Assembly: GCF_020103725.1 (NCBI RefSeq)
Contig: NZ_JAHXBG010000007.1
Span: 248,001 to 312,000, forward strand
DNA from: Hyalangium gracile
GTDB lineage: Bacteria; Myxococcota; Myxococcia; Myxococcales; Myxococcaceae
Reading direction: 5' to 3'
Length of the DNA: 64,000 bases
The notes below the pieces were generated by a model. That model was given only the letters and a program-made list of their open reading frames with translations. It made no database searches and was not told where the DNA came from. Both the position numbers and the translations under genes were made by a program. Of this stretch, positions 33,646 through 42,677 are shown piece by piece (position 1 is the stretch's first letter; the number at the start of each line of letters is the position of its first letter).

Positions 33646-35016
33646 ATGCAGGTCCGCGAGACTCATCCACATCCCGAGCTCGTTCCCGGAGTCGGGATCG
33701 GCCCATGGCTGGTGCGTGAGAGGCACGACCGGGGCAGCTTCGGCGTCGTCTTCCGCGTCGAGCGTGCGGGTCATCCCGAGGCGGGACCTTTCGCCCTGAA
33801 GGTGGCGGTGGCTCCTGACGATCCGCGCTTTAGCCGGGAAGTCACACTGCTCCAGAGCCTCCAGCACCCTTCCGTGCCGCGCTTCGAGGACAGGGGCTGG
33901 TGGACGTCCTCGCGGGGCACCCACCATCCCTACCTGGCCATGGAGTGGGTGGAGGGCATGCCCTTATACCTGTGGGCCCGGGCGCAGCCTCGTACCTCCC
34001 GTCAGGTACTCCAGATCCTCGCGCAGCTCACCAGCGCGCTGGCTGCCGCTCACGCCCTCGGTGGCGTGCACCGGGACGTCAAGGGAGCCAACGTGCTCGT
34101 CTCCGCCGAGGGACGCGCCGTGCTGCTCGACTGGGGGTGCGCCGTGCACCTCGGGGCCACTCCGGTCACGGAGAGTTCACTCGGGCCTGGCACTACCTCC
34201 TACAGGAGCCCGGAGAGCCTCCGCTGGCACTGGGCACACCGTCGCTCTGGTGAGCGGTACGAGCCGAATGCCGCTGATGATGTGTATGCGCTGGGCGTCA
34301 CTGCCTACCGGCTCGTTACCGGCACCTACCCGCCTCCACTCGAGGAGGTGTCCGGCCCTCCGCGCCGGATCCTCCCTCCGAGGGACCTCGCGACGGTAAG
34401 CTCGAGCCTCGACGAGCTGCTGCTCGCGTGCCTCTCCGAGGAGCCCCTCCGGCGACCTCGAGCTTCGTCGTTGGTCGCTGCTCTCGGCCTTGCCGCGCAA
34501 CAGCCCGAGGCCCGCGCACCCATCCTCCCAACCCCCGCTGCAGCCGCCACGGACCGGACGTCCCGCCCAGGCCCACGCCGCAGGACCGCCCCTTGGCTCC
34601 CCGCTGGAACGGCTCTTGCCACCCTGGCGGTGCTCGTGGGGGGCTCTTTGGCTCTTCGGGAGCGGACGGTAACGGTGTCGAACCCCTTCGAGGAGGAGAG
34701 GGCTGAGGCGCCGTCTCCAGAGACTCCAGACGCCGGGGCCGCGGAGGAGGCGCTCACCAGTGTGGAGGCGGCCGGAGTCTCGCTGCCGCCCTTCCTGTCA
34801 CTGGGCAGGCCCATGCCCACGAACGGGGGCCTGCCCGGACAGCGCAAGCCTCCTTGCGCTCCGCGTGCGGAGCGAGAAATCAAGGGAGCCTGCTGGATAG
34901 GTCCTCTCGAGGGCCAGACATCCCCGTGCGGCGACCTCATGTATGACCATGCCGGAAAGTGCTACCTCGCATCGTACCCAGCTCCTCGCCAGCCAACCTC
35001 GGACGAGCCGAGATGA
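33646..35016 (+). CDS. Membrane-anchored Hanks-type serine/threonine kinase
   Basis: 456 residues, ATG 33646 with GGAG 7 nt upstream. The Gly-rich loop is DRGSFGVVFRVE, the ATP Lys lies in ALKVA and the catalytic loop is HRDVKGANVL. The metal motif is DWG instead of DFG, and SPES stands in for APE. The domain ends near residue 290. After a Pro-rich linker, one membrane helix (GTALATLAVLVGGSLAL) leads to a 100-residue outer domain with four or five cysteines. The DWG change is seen in some myxobacterial kinases; activity is likely but unproven. No phosphatase is adjacent. Confidence 0.88.
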   Translation: MQVRETHPHPELVPGVGIGPWLVRERHDRGSFGVVFRVERAGHPEAGPFALKVAVAPDDPRFSREVTLLQSLQHPSVPRFEDRGWWTSSRGTHHPYLAMEWVEGMPLYLWARAQPRTSRQVLQILAQLTSALAAAHALGGVHRDVKGANVLVSAEGRAVLLDWGCAVHLGATPVTESSLGPGTTSYRSPESLRWHWAHRRSGERYEPNAADDVYALGVTAYRLVTGTYPPPLEEVSGPPRRILPPRDLATVSSSLDELLLACLSEEPLRRPRASSLVAALGLAAQQPEARAPILPTPAAAATDRTSRPGPRRRTAPWLPAGTALATLAVLVGGSLALRERTVTVSNPFEEERAEAPSPETPDAGAAEEALTSVEAAGVSLPPFLSLGRPMPTNGGLPGQRKPPCAPRAEREIKGACWIGPLEGQTSPCGDLMYDHAGKCYLASYPAPRQPTSDEPR

Positions 35017-35062
35017 AGCAGGCCAACAAGCCTGCGCCGGGCTGCCGAGCCGAAGTGCCGGC

Positions 35063-35115
35063 TTGCACGACAAGTCTACCGATAGTAGTAGGGTGCAACT
35101 GGTTGCAGTTTGCAA
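35063..35115 (+). promoter_or_regulatory. Promoter with overlapping TTGCA palindromes
   Basis: TTGCAC (35063) and TAGTAG (35086) are a weak sigma-70 pair with 17 bp between them. At the start site, TGCAAC-TG-GTTGCA (35094-35107) and TTGCA-GTT-TGCAA (35103-35115) overlap. They form a repressor-like operator upstream of the DHFR-like gene, with no regulator gene nearby. Confidence 0.45.
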
Positions 35116-35134
35116 TCACGACTGGAGGAATCCC

Positions 35135-35692
35135 ATGGGAATCTTGACCTTCGCGCTCAACGTGACCTTGGACGGGTGCTACGACCATCGGGAGGGGATC
35201 GCGGACGACGAGCTGCACGACCACTTCACGCAGCTCATGGAAGCGGCCGGGGCGATGCTGTGGGGGCGCATCACCTACGAGATGATGGAGAGCTACTGGC
35301 CGGCGGTGGCGCGCGACGAGAAGGCCCCCCGAGCGATGCGGGAGTGGGCGCAGAAGCTGGATGCCAAGCCGAAGTATGTCGTCTCGGCCTCGCGACACGA
35401 CTTTCCGTGGAACAACACCTTCCGCCTCGCGGGGGATTTGCACGAGGCCGTGACGCAGCTCAAGGAGAAGACCCCGCGCGGCGTCCTCGTGGGCAGCCCC
35501 ATGCTGGCGGCTGGGCTCGAGCGGCTGGGGCTCATCGATGAGTATCGCTTCGTCGTCCACCCGGTTCTCGCCGGCCATGGCCCGACCTTGTTTCAGGGCC
35601 TCGAGCGCTCGCGGCGCCTCGAGCTCCTCTCGACGAAGCGCCTCGCATCCGGCGCGATGGCGCTGCATCACCGCCGGGTCGACGCAAAGTAG
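35135..35692 (+). CDS. Dihydrofolate reductase / RibD-C-like family protein
   Basis: 185 residues. ATG 35135 has GGAGG 6 nt upstream. The N-terminus (LTFALNVTLDGCYDHREG), GAMLWGRITYEMMESYW, KYVVSASRHDFPWNNT and GGDLHEAV/GVLVGSPMLAAG-like segments match the stand-alone RibD C-terminal family. EYRFVVHPVLAGHGPTLF is its typical signature. The family is NADPH-binding and most members have no defined substrate. It is followed by an AAA fragment. Regulation by the upstream palindromes is inferred. Confidence 0.85.
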   Translation: MGILTFALNVTLDGCYDHREGIADDELHDHFTQLMEAAGAMLWGRITYEMMESYWPAVARDEKAPRAMREWAQKLDAKPKYVVSASRHDFPWNNTFRLAGDLHEAVTQLKEKTPRGVLVGSPMLAAGLERLGLIDEYRFVVHPVLAGHGPTLFQGLERSRRLELLSTKRLASGAMALHHRRVDAK

Positions 35693-35732
35693 AGCAGTAC
35701 GTTCGGACTCACGGAAAGAGGAGCCGCCCCCG

Positions 35733-35885
35733 ATGGCGACGCTCCACTTCATCCGCGGCAAGGCGGGCGCGGGCAAGACCACGCTCGCGCGCGAGCTCGG
35801 CCGGCCCCTCCCGGGCGTGTCGGTCGTGTTCGGCGGTACGAAGCGCCTGGCCGTCCTGCGCGCGGGACGGCAAGCCGCCAGGTGA
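35733..35885 (+). pseudogene. N-terminal stub of an AAA/kinase-like ATPase
   Basis: A 50-residue frame starts MATLHFIRGKAGAGKTTLAR with a perfect Walker A, as in small zeta-toxin/kinase-like ATPases, and then ends at a stop. The remaining domain is absent. The next gene starts 39 bp further on. A deletion has removed the body of the gene. Confidence 0.6.
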
Positions 35886-35923
35886 CCGCCGGCCCCGGCC
35901 TGGTAGACTCCTCCAGGCGCGCC

Positions 35924-36361
35924 ATGAGTTCGTCATCCTCGCAACGCCCCTGGGCCGGCTTTCTGGGCACCTGGGTTCTGATTCCCGAATCCTGCAACTA
36001 CGAGCAGGGGCTGCCCCCGCGCGCGGGCCGGTACGTCATCTCCGAGGCCGAGGGGCGCCTGACTTTCACGATCGACTGGGTAGACGCCGCTGGTGCGAGC
36101 CACCAGGTCACCTTCTCCGGCATTCCTGACGGCGAGCCCGCTCGTTTCGCGGGCGGCGAACTGGCCGATGCGCTCGCCGTCTCGGTGCCTTCCGCGCGTC
36201 GCCTCGATTCGGTGGCTTTCAGGGGCGGCCAGGCGCTGATGTTCGCCGAGCGGCAGCTCGACGACGGAGGCACGATGATGCGCGTCGTCCAGCAGGTGAA
36301 GCTTCCCGACGGATCGCGCCCCACGAACGTCAGCCTGTACCGGAAACATCTTCCGAGCTGA
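35924..36361 (+). CDS. Hypothetical cytosolic beta-rich protein
   Basis: 145 residues from ATG 35924. It begins SSSSQRPWAGFLGTWVLIPE and continues with alternating strands (GRYVISEAEGRLTFTIDW, VTFSGIPDGEPARF, LMFAERQLDDGGTMMRVVQQ). It resembles lipocalin-like proteins that start with G-x-W-x-L, but no family is assigned. No signal. Similarly spaced FLGTW proteins occur in proteobacteria (known family trait). Function unknown. Confidence 0.65.
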   Translation: MSSSSSQRPWAGFLGTWVLIPESCNYEQGLPPRAGRYVISEAEGRLTFTIDWVDAAGASHQVTFSGIPDGEPARFAGGELADALAVSVPSARRLDSVAFRGGQALMFAERQLDDGGTMMRVVQQVKLPDGSRPTNVSLYRKHLPS

Positions 36362-36730
36362 AGGGATGTCGACGGGCCAGCCGGACTTCGAGCGGTACGG
36401 GCCCGGACCCACTCGACCAGCTGGGCCTCGACGGCGCTCTCGAGTCGACGGTTGTTCCACGGCGCGCTCTTTCGGGGTGCCCCCGGCGAGTGTGCACCTG
36501 GCCCCTGCGCGAGGGCCGCTCCAGAGGGCGTGGTGTTGAAGCTCAAGCCGCCACAGCCGGCCAAGAGAGCCAGGCCCCTGCCGCGTCCCGGCTGGGAAGG
36601 CGGCAGGGCTGGGCAGGAGTGTGGCTGCTGGAGCTGAATGGCTTGCACGCTGGCCTGGAGTGCGGCTCATGGGCTCCCCGTCAGCGTCCCTCACCTCCGC
36701 GCTGCTCCCGCCCGCTACGCCCAATAGGGC
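36362..36730. other. Intergenic region without a supported gene
   Basis: A minus-strand stretch reads like a lipoprotein start (ALLAGCGGLSFNTTPSG) but lacks a clean start and continuation. I see no RNA gene or strong palindrome. It may be another gene relic. Confidence 0.3.
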
Positions 36731-38808
36731 TCATGTCCTCCTTCTGCTCCTGTTGTTGCCTCGGCCGCCGATGAGCACGTCGTTGCCAGCGCCGCCCGAG
36801 AGCCTGTCATTGCCTCGGCCGCCTGCGAGTACGTCATTGCCGCTGTCGCCGGAGAGCCTGTCGTTGCCGCGACCGCCCAGGAGCACATCGTTGCCGTTGC
36901 CGCCCGAGAGCCTGTCGTTGCCGCGACCGCCGATGAGCACATCGTTGCCGTCGCCGCCCGAGAGCGTGTCGTTGCCTCGGCCGCCGATGAGCACGTCGTT
37001 GCCGCTGTCGCCGGAGAGCCTGTCGTTGCCGCGACCGCCCAGGAGCACATCGTTGCCGTTGCCGCCCGAGAGCCTGTCGTTGCCGCGACCGCCGATGAGC
37101 ACATCGTTGCCGTCGCCGCCCGAGAGCGTGTCGTTGCCTCGGCCGCCGATGAGCACGTCGTTGCCGCTGTCGCCGGAGAGCCTGTCGTTGCCTCGACCGC
37201 CGACGAGCACATCGTTGCCGTCGCCGCCCGAGAGCGTGTTGTTGCCTCGGCCGCCGATGAGCACGTCGTTGCCGCTGCCGCCGGAGAGCGTGTTGTTGCC
37301 TCGGCCGCCCAGGAGTACATCGTTGCCATCGCCGCCGGAGAGCGTGTTGTGGCCCTGGCCGCCGATGAGCACGTCGTTGCCGCTGCCGCCGGAGAGCGTG
37401 TTGTTGCCTCGGCCGCCCAGGAGCACATCGTTGCCATCGCCGCCGGAGAGCGTGTTGTGGCCCTGGCCGCCGATGAGCGTGTCGTTGCCGCTGTCGCCGG
37501 AGAGCGCGTTGTTGCCTCGACCGCCCAGGAGCACATCGTTGCCATCGCCGCCGGAGAGCGTGTTGTGGCCCTGGCCGCCGATGAGCGTGTCGTTGCCGCT
37601 GTCGCCGGAGAGAGTGTTGTGGCCCTGGCCTCCGGTGAGCCTGTCGTTGCCGTCGCCGCCGGAGAGCGTGTTGTGGCCCTGGCCGCCGATGAGCACGTCG
37701 TCGCCGCTGTCGCCGGAGAGCGTGTTGGTGCCCTGGCCCCCGATGAGCGTGTCGTTGCCACTGCCGCCGGAGAGCGCGTTGTGACCCTGTCCGCCGATGA
37801 GCCTGTCGTTGCCGTCGCCACCGGAGAGAGTGTTGTGGCCCTGTCCGCCGATGAGCACGTCGTCGCCGCTGTCGCCGGAGAGCGCGTTGGTGCCCTGGCC
37901 CCCGATGAGCGTGTCCCCTGTCCGCCGATGAGCACGTCGTCGCCGCTGTCGCCGGAGAGCGCGTTGGTGCCCTGGCCCCCGATGAGCGTGTCATTGCCAC
38001 TGCCGCCGGAGAGCCGATTGTTACCCCGGCCGCCGATGAGCGTGTCGTTGCCACTGCCGCCGGAGAGCGTGTCGTTGCCCCGGTCGCCTCTCAGGACGTC
38101 ATGTCCGCTGCCGCCAGAGAGCCGATCGTGACCCTGCCCCCCGATGAGCGTGTCGTTGCCACTGCCGCCGACGAGCCGATCGTTGCCTTGGCCACCGTTC
38201 AAGACGTCACGGCCGTTGCCGCCGGAGAGCGTGTCTTTGCCCTGTCCGCCCACGAGCCTGTCGTTGCCGTTGCCGCCGGAGAGCCTGTCGTTGCCGGTGC
38301 CCCCGGAGAGCGTGTCCTTGCCCAGACCGCCTTTCAGGACGTCATGGCCCTTGCCCCCCGAAATCCGGTCGTTGCCCTTGCCGCCGATAATCGTGTCATT
38401 GCCGCTGCCGCCATCGATGCGCAGCCCCACCTTGACGCTCTTGTCCGCGACGATGGTGTCTTTGCCAGCGCCTCCGTGGATGACCATGTTCCGAGCTTGC
38501 TGCGCGGTGAGCTTCACGGTCCTGCCGTCCGAGGTGACCGTCAGCCCGCCGTCCTTCTGCTGGCGAATGGTCGCGTGGTTGTTGCCAGAGCCGAGGTCCA
38601 CGATCGTCTTCCCGTGCTTGTCGGTGCGTACGTGAGGCCCTGGTGCTTCGAAGCTGTCCTGCGGGACAGGGGCCTTGGCCTTGGCTTTGGCCTGCGAAGC
38701 AGAGGGCTGCGCGCCCTTGGACTCCACTTTATTCGTGGCAGGTGTTTGCTTGCTGGTGCTCGACGTCTTCACGGGGGTCGCCGTGCTCTTCTTCGAGATC
38801 TTGGACAT
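36731..38808 (-). CDS. RTX-type calcium-binding repeat protein, frameshifted by a tandem duplication
   Basis: ATG 38808 starts a Lys/Thr/Ser-rich head ([20 protein letters not shown]). After about 130 residues come some 50 nonapeptides GGxGNDxLx ([20 protein letters not shown] and so on), which form calcium-binding parallel beta rolls as in secreted RTX proteins. The frame breaks at 37915 because a 77-bp segment is exactly duplicated. Removing one copy restores one frame of 666 codons to the stop at 36731. There is no signal peptide. RTX proteins usually leave by type I secretion, but no transporter genes are in the window. As given, translation stops early or runs into a wrong Ser/Thr/Arg-rich frame. 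Confidence 0.75.
37839..37992 (-). repeat. Exact 77-bp tandem duplication inside the RTX gene
   Basis: 37839-37915 and 37916-37992 are identical base for base by eye. 77 is not a multiple of 3, so the duplication shifts the frame. The flanking RTX DNA is built of 27/54-bp units, a substrate for slippage. Confidence 0.8.
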
Positions 38809-38991
38809 GTGTGTTTTACCTGTAGCGAGGTTGAAGGCATTATCCAGACGCCCCACCCGCTGTGGATTCGCCAGAGGGAGTACGCCGATGCTGCCTACGG
38901 CTGCGCCTACGGAGGCGACCTGCTGGGCAACAGCGCGGAGCATCCAGGTGGCTTGACCTGATTCCCACTTCCATACCCAGAGGTATCGAAC

Positions 38992-39385
38992 ATGCGTAGG
39001 TCTCTCATCCCTGGTCTCATGCTCTCCGTCGTCGTTGCCCTCGCGTCCGGCTGTGGCGTCGAGGAGGAGGCGGCGGGGGCCGATCCCATGGCGGGCGCGA
39101 GCGAGGAGCAGGCCGCGGCGCCCGGCGAGAACCTCGGCGAGGTGGAGCAGGCCGTCTGTAGCCCCGGTGATCACGCCATCTGCATGGGCTGGGATGCGGG
39201 CGGTCGCCGCTGCCTCGCCAACTGCGGGGGGACCAACTACTGGAGGGACACCGGCGAGGCCGCCTGGGGGCTGATCTCGGTGCGTGCTCCTACATCGGCC
39301 ATGGGGAGTGCGGGTTCTGGCCGCAGGCTACTGCAACAGCATCGGCCAGCCCTACCAGGGCGCTTGCTGGGGCCGCCGCGGCTGA
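38992..39385 (+). pseudogene. Secreted Cys-rich lipoprotein with two -1 frameshifts
   Basis: ATG 38992 gives a lipoprotein signal ([12 protein letters not shown]) and an acidic linker, then [20 protein letters not shown]. Near 39260-39285 the coding moves to a second frame ([12 protein letters not shown]), and near 39320 to a third ([19 protein letters not shown], stop 39383-39385). Each shift equals one missing base. The joined product would be about 131 residues with regularly spaced Cys. Either a decayed gene or sequencing indels in G runs. Confidence 0.6.
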
Positions 39386-39532
39386 TACCCATCCGTTCTT
39401 CACCACCAAATCCCCGGGGAGCGTGCACGGGGCTGGGGCTGGCCGTGGCTCATGGCATCATCACCGAGCACGGCGCTCCGCCCCCTTCTCAGAGCGAGAG
39501 CGCTTGAGAGCGGCGGGTTGCTCTATGTGGAA

Positions 39533-39553
39533 GCGGCGGGAATCGAACCCGCC
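39533..39553 (-). repeat. tRNA T-arm-like 21-mer, copy B
   Basis: Identical to 33499-33519 and in the same orientation, just beyond the stop of the Imm11-like fragment. On the minus strand it continues GCTTCCACA, like the 3' end of a tmRNA or tRNA. No complete tRNA fold surrounds it. Confidence 0.5.
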
Positions 39554-39569
39554 GCCAGGGGATACGCGC

Positions 39570-39757
39570 TCAGCGCAACGGTAGCTCGTGGAAGAGCAGC
39601 CCCTCGAGCCGGAGGCACTGGACAGCCTCTTTGAAGCGCTGGGTGCCGACGAGCACTGTGGCGAAGTTGGCCAGGCAGAACACGTCGGCATGTGTTGGGA
39701 GTGAGTCCTTGTCGAGGATCAGTTGTCCGGGCCGAGGGCCCCACCTGAATGCGCGGG
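39570..39757 (-). pseudogene. C-terminal fragment of an Imm11-type immunity protein
   Basis: The minus frame reads GQLILDKDSLPTHADVFCLA, NFATVLVGTQRFKEAVQCLR, LEGLLFHELPLR-stop. D-(V/I)-F-x-L-x-x-F-x-T-x-L-V-x-x-x-R-x-K-x-A followed by GL-x-F is the DUF1629/Imm11 C-terminal pattern. The N-terminal part is absent; an in-frame stop lies just upstream. It is likely the remnant of a toxin-immunity locus. The family assignment is moderate. Confidence 0.45.
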
Positions 39758-39775
39758 GCCCTCACGGCCGTGCCG

Positions 39776-42067
39776 TCACTCGAGCGTCATGAACTCCGGG
39801 TTGGACACGGACCTCGTCATCAGCGCTCCCGGGCCGCCGCTGTTGACGCAGTAGCCCGTCGGGTTGTCGCAACCGCTCGCGGGGTTGCCCCAGGCGGCGG
39901 TGATGTTCAGCCAGGCCAGGCTTCCCGTATAGCTCCCCAGCGGCTGCCAGGGGATGGCCACCACATTGTCCCAGGTGTTCCACGCCAGCCCATAGCCCGT
40001 GTCATCCGCCAGGAAGTCGCCGTTGAAGATCGTCTCATAGATGTGCCGGGCCGCATCCGGGTACAGGCCGTGGGAGCCGTGGGCCGCGAAGACCTCCGGG
40101 TGCCAGCCCGTGAAGAGCATCCCCTTGTCTCCGAAGGTGAACGTCTGCCCATTGGCGTGCTGGCTCAGATAGACCTGCGCCGGACGGCCGTCGATGAAGC
40201 GCACCGTGAGGTGCTCCCAGTCACCCACGTGGTTGCCGAAGGTGGAGTAGCCGCCCACGCAGCCCCAGGGCGAGTACCACCCGATGCACACCCGCTTGCC
40301 ATTGTTGTACGGGTAGAAGGTCCAATAGAGGATGTCCGTCACGTTCGTGGGCTGGCCGCCCTGGGTCCGGCGGATGATCTGGGCGTAGACGGGCACGGAC
40401 GTCTGATCCGGCCGCTGGCCGTCCAGGAACTGGGGATCCGTGCAGGAGTCACAGCCCAGCGGCTGGTTGGTCACCAGGTGGCCGTTCTCCTCGTGCACGT
40501 TGGCCAGATGGAACTGGGTGGAGGAGGGCCAGTAGTACTCGTCCGGAGCCAGCCACACGCGAGGAGCGAACGCCGTGACGGCCCACGTGTCCACGGCCCC
40601 ACCCCTCAGGTGCTCGTTGGCCGTGGCGCTCTTGTTGAGGGCCCAGTAGCGGTTGCCCCCGGTATCCCCGTGGTTCGGCCGGGCCACGAAGGTGGACGGG
40701 CTCAGGCTCCGATGATCCTGCGGAGCAGCCTGCCAGAGCGACACGTCATGATCCGCGCCCGAGCCACTGTCGTTCCACACCCAGCTGGGCACGGCGGGCA
40801 GCACGTACTCATTCTTCACGCAGCGGATGAGGTCCGTCGAAGGCTTGGAGTAGCCCAGCGCCGCCACCGCGCCCAGGCAGGTATAGCCCGCGGGAGCCAC
40901 GGGCTCCCAGAAGGAGCCGTCGTGAGTGCCGCCGGAGCCCCAGTCGCTCCAGATCCAGTTGTAGTCGAGCGGCCTCGCCAGCACGTCACCCTCGCCCCGC
41001 ACCACGAAGGTCATCCCGGGGGCCCGCCCGTGGCTCCCCATGGCGACATCGCCGAGCGAATAGAAGCCCGGGGTCTGACTGAGGTCCGGCCGCCAGACGG
41101 AGACATCGTTGTCGGCACCCGAGCCGGAGTCATCGTAGATCCAGTGGAAGCGGCTCGAGGGCTGGAGCTCCAGCCGCTGCGAGTAGCGCAAGCGGGCCTT
41201 GTCCGAGCTCAGCAGGAACTCCGCGCTCTGTCCCGCCGTGGTGGTCGCCGCGACCAGCTTGTAGCTCCCCGGTGACAGGGTGAGGGACAGACGGGCGTGG
41301 CCGCCTCCACCTCCGTTGTCGTCCTGGGCGAGCACGTTGCCGCTCGCGTCGAGGAGGTAGAGATAGGAATCCGCGGAGGAGGTGAGGGTGAAGGTCTGGG
41401 TTTCCGCGACGCCCGTGTGGTCCAGCAAGAACACGCGATTGCCCGTGCTGTATGGGTTCTGTCCGCCGGAGCCCTGCCAGTGGCCATAGAGCGTGTTGCC
41501 GCCGGAGCTCGGGGGACGCTGGGAGGGATCCGGCTCGACCGTCCAGTCGCCAGAGCTCCAGGTGGTGACGCCCTGCGGGCTGTCGGGGCGGTGCAGGTAG
41601 TCGCCCTTCCACGAGCGCAGCCGGACCTTTCCTCCTTGCGCGTTCTCGGCCGTCCACTCTCCAAAGCCCCAGGTGGTGACGCCCTGCGGGCTGTCGGGGC
41701 GGTGCAGGTAGTCGCCCTTCCACGAGCGGAGCTGGAGCTTCCCGTTGGCCATACACTCGACGGTCCAGATGCTGCCGGAGATGTTGCCCCAGGTGGTGAC
41801 ACCCTGCGGACTGTCGGGGCGGTGCAGGTAGTCGCCCTTCCAGGACTTCAAGAGCACCCGGTCATTGCAGGCGGCCGTGCCCAGCACGGCGCTGGTGCTC
41901 GCCTGTCGAACCTCACCGGTAGCCGGCTCGTCGCCTTCGGGCATCCCGCACCCCGTGGAGAGGAGCAGGGCCGTCAGCGATGCACCGGCGCGGAGCATGC
42001 TGGCACGGGACGGCGCAAGTGTGTCTCTGACGAGTCGACGAAGCGTGAGGCTGCGGAGGGCAGGCAT
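39776..42067 (-). CDS. Vps62-related secreted protein with N-terminal trefoil-like repeats
   Basis: 763 residues. ATG 42067 has AAGGA about 9 nt upstream. A lipoprotein-like signal ends LTALLLSTGC. Residues 45-170 hold three repeats of LLKSWKGDYLHRPDSPQ-GVTTW type, encoded by nearly identical DNA at about 41570, 41690 and 41810 (120-bp period). They resemble a beta-trefoil or fascin-type module. A PPC-like domain follows (QTFTLTSSADSYLYLLDASG). The C-terminal 450 residues show the Vps62 pattern (YDDSGSGADNDVSVWRP, DYNWIWSDWGSGGTHDGSFW, NHVGDWEHLTVRF). Vps62 domains occur in secreted microbial proteins of unclear function. Confidence 0.8.
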   Translation of the reverse strand: MPALRSLTLRRLVRDTLAPSRASMLRAGASLTALLLSTGCGMPEGDEPATGEVRQASTSAVLGTAACNDRVLLKSWKGDYLHRPDSPQGVTTWGNISGSIWTVECMANGKLQLRSWKGDYLHRPDSPQGVTTWGFGEWTAENAQGGKVRLRSWKGDYLHRPDSPQGVTTWSSGDWTVEPDPSQRPPSSGGNTLYGHWQGSGGQNPYSTGNRVFLLDHTGVAETQTFTLTSSADSYLYLLDASGNVLAQDDNGGGGGHARLSLTLSPGSYKLVAATTTAGQSAEFLLSSDKARLRYSQRLELQPSSRFHWIYDDSGSGADNDVSVWRPDLSQTPGFYSLGDVAMGSHGRAPGMTFVVRGEGDVLARPLDYNWIWSDWGSGGTHDGSFWEPVAPAGYTCLGAVAALGYSKPSTDLIRCVKNEYVLPAVPSWVWNDSGSGADHDVSLWQAAPQDHRSLSPSTFVARPNHGDTGGNRYWALNKSATANEHLRGGAVDTWAVTAFAPRVWLAPDEYYWPSSTQFHLANVHEENGHLVTNQPLGCDSCTDPQFLDGQRPDQTSVPVYAQIIRRTQGGQPTNVTDILYWTFYPYNNGKRVCIGWYSPWGCVGGYSTFGNHVGDWEHLTVRFIDGRPAQVYLSQHANGQTFTFGDKGMLFTGWHPEVFAAHGSHGLYPDAARHIYETIFNGDFLADDTGYGLAWNTWDNVVAIPWQPLGSYTGSLAWLNITAAWGNPASGCDNPTGYCVNSGGPGALMTRSVSNPEFMTLE

Positions 42068-42252
42068 GTGCTGATTCCTTGCAAAGGGGCGATGGAAGAA
42101 GCGCTGCGATTCACGGCGCCGCGCCGAGATTGCACGGGGCACGCCAGCACGACTGTCAGCACATGGGGAGAGGAAGATTCTGGGGTTGGCTCGGCCAGCA
42201 GGGCCGCGGGAGAGGCGTCAGTCCTGGCGCCTTGTTGCGCCCCAGACAACAG

Positions 42253-42273
42253 CCGTTGCGCCTGGCGCAACGG
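42253..42273. promoter_or_regulatory. Perfect palindrome upstream of the Vps62 gene
   Basis: Arms CCGTTGCGCC and GGCGCAACGG flank a single base. A further TTGCGCC lies about 20 bp to the left. It sits roughly 190 bp upstream of the minus-strand gene start at 42067, so it may be an operator. The rest of 42068-42360 shows no gene. Confidence 0.4.
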
Positions 42274-42361
42274 GGAGGGCGGACGGGCCGCGATGCGCGC
42301 AGCGGGTACTATACGCCAGCACTGAGAAAGCGCGCCGTCGTCCGGGTGACGGCGACGGCCA

Positions 42362-42613
42362 ACATCGTCTTCAGTCAGTGGAGGCAATGCCTCGGGCGGC
42401 GGAATCGTCCTGGATCCGCTCCCGGCCCCCACGCCCAGCCAGCGCGTCTGGTACTCGTTCGACGGCACGGTGGTGGAGAACAACACCGTCTGGACCAGTG
42501 GCCGGGGCTACATCAAGATCACGCTCTCGGTCGGCTCACGTCCGTGGTTCGGGGACTATGTCCCCGCGGATGGCTGCGTGGCCCCGTTCGCGTGGCCGCC
42601 ACCCTGGCGCTAG
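42362..42613 (+). pseudogene. C-terminal fragment of an unidentified secreted-type protein
   Basis: A frame open from a stop at about 42347 reads GGNASGGGIVLDPLPAPTPS, QRVWYSFDGTVVENNTVWTS and GRGYIKITLSVGSRPWFGDY, then VPADGCVAPFAWPPPWR and a stop at 42611-42613. The composition is convincingly beta-rich protein, but no start, signal or ribosome-binding site exists. Probably the 3' end of a deleted gene. Confidence 0.4.
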
Positions 42614-42677
42614 CCCCCGGCAGCGGCTCGGAAGTGCTCCGCGCGGTGGCCCGCTCCAAGGGCCATCGCGCGTGTCA

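Noticed and set aside
36731-38500. Regular short repeats that could suggest a CRISPR array
   Set aside because: The units are contiguous 27/54-bp coding repeats giving GGxGNDxLx nonapeptides, with no unique spacers. They are RTX repeats.
39520-39640. A complete tRNA or tmRNA at the right T-arm-like copy
   Set aside because: The upstream sequence is the coding end of an Imm11-like fragment, and no acceptor partner was found.
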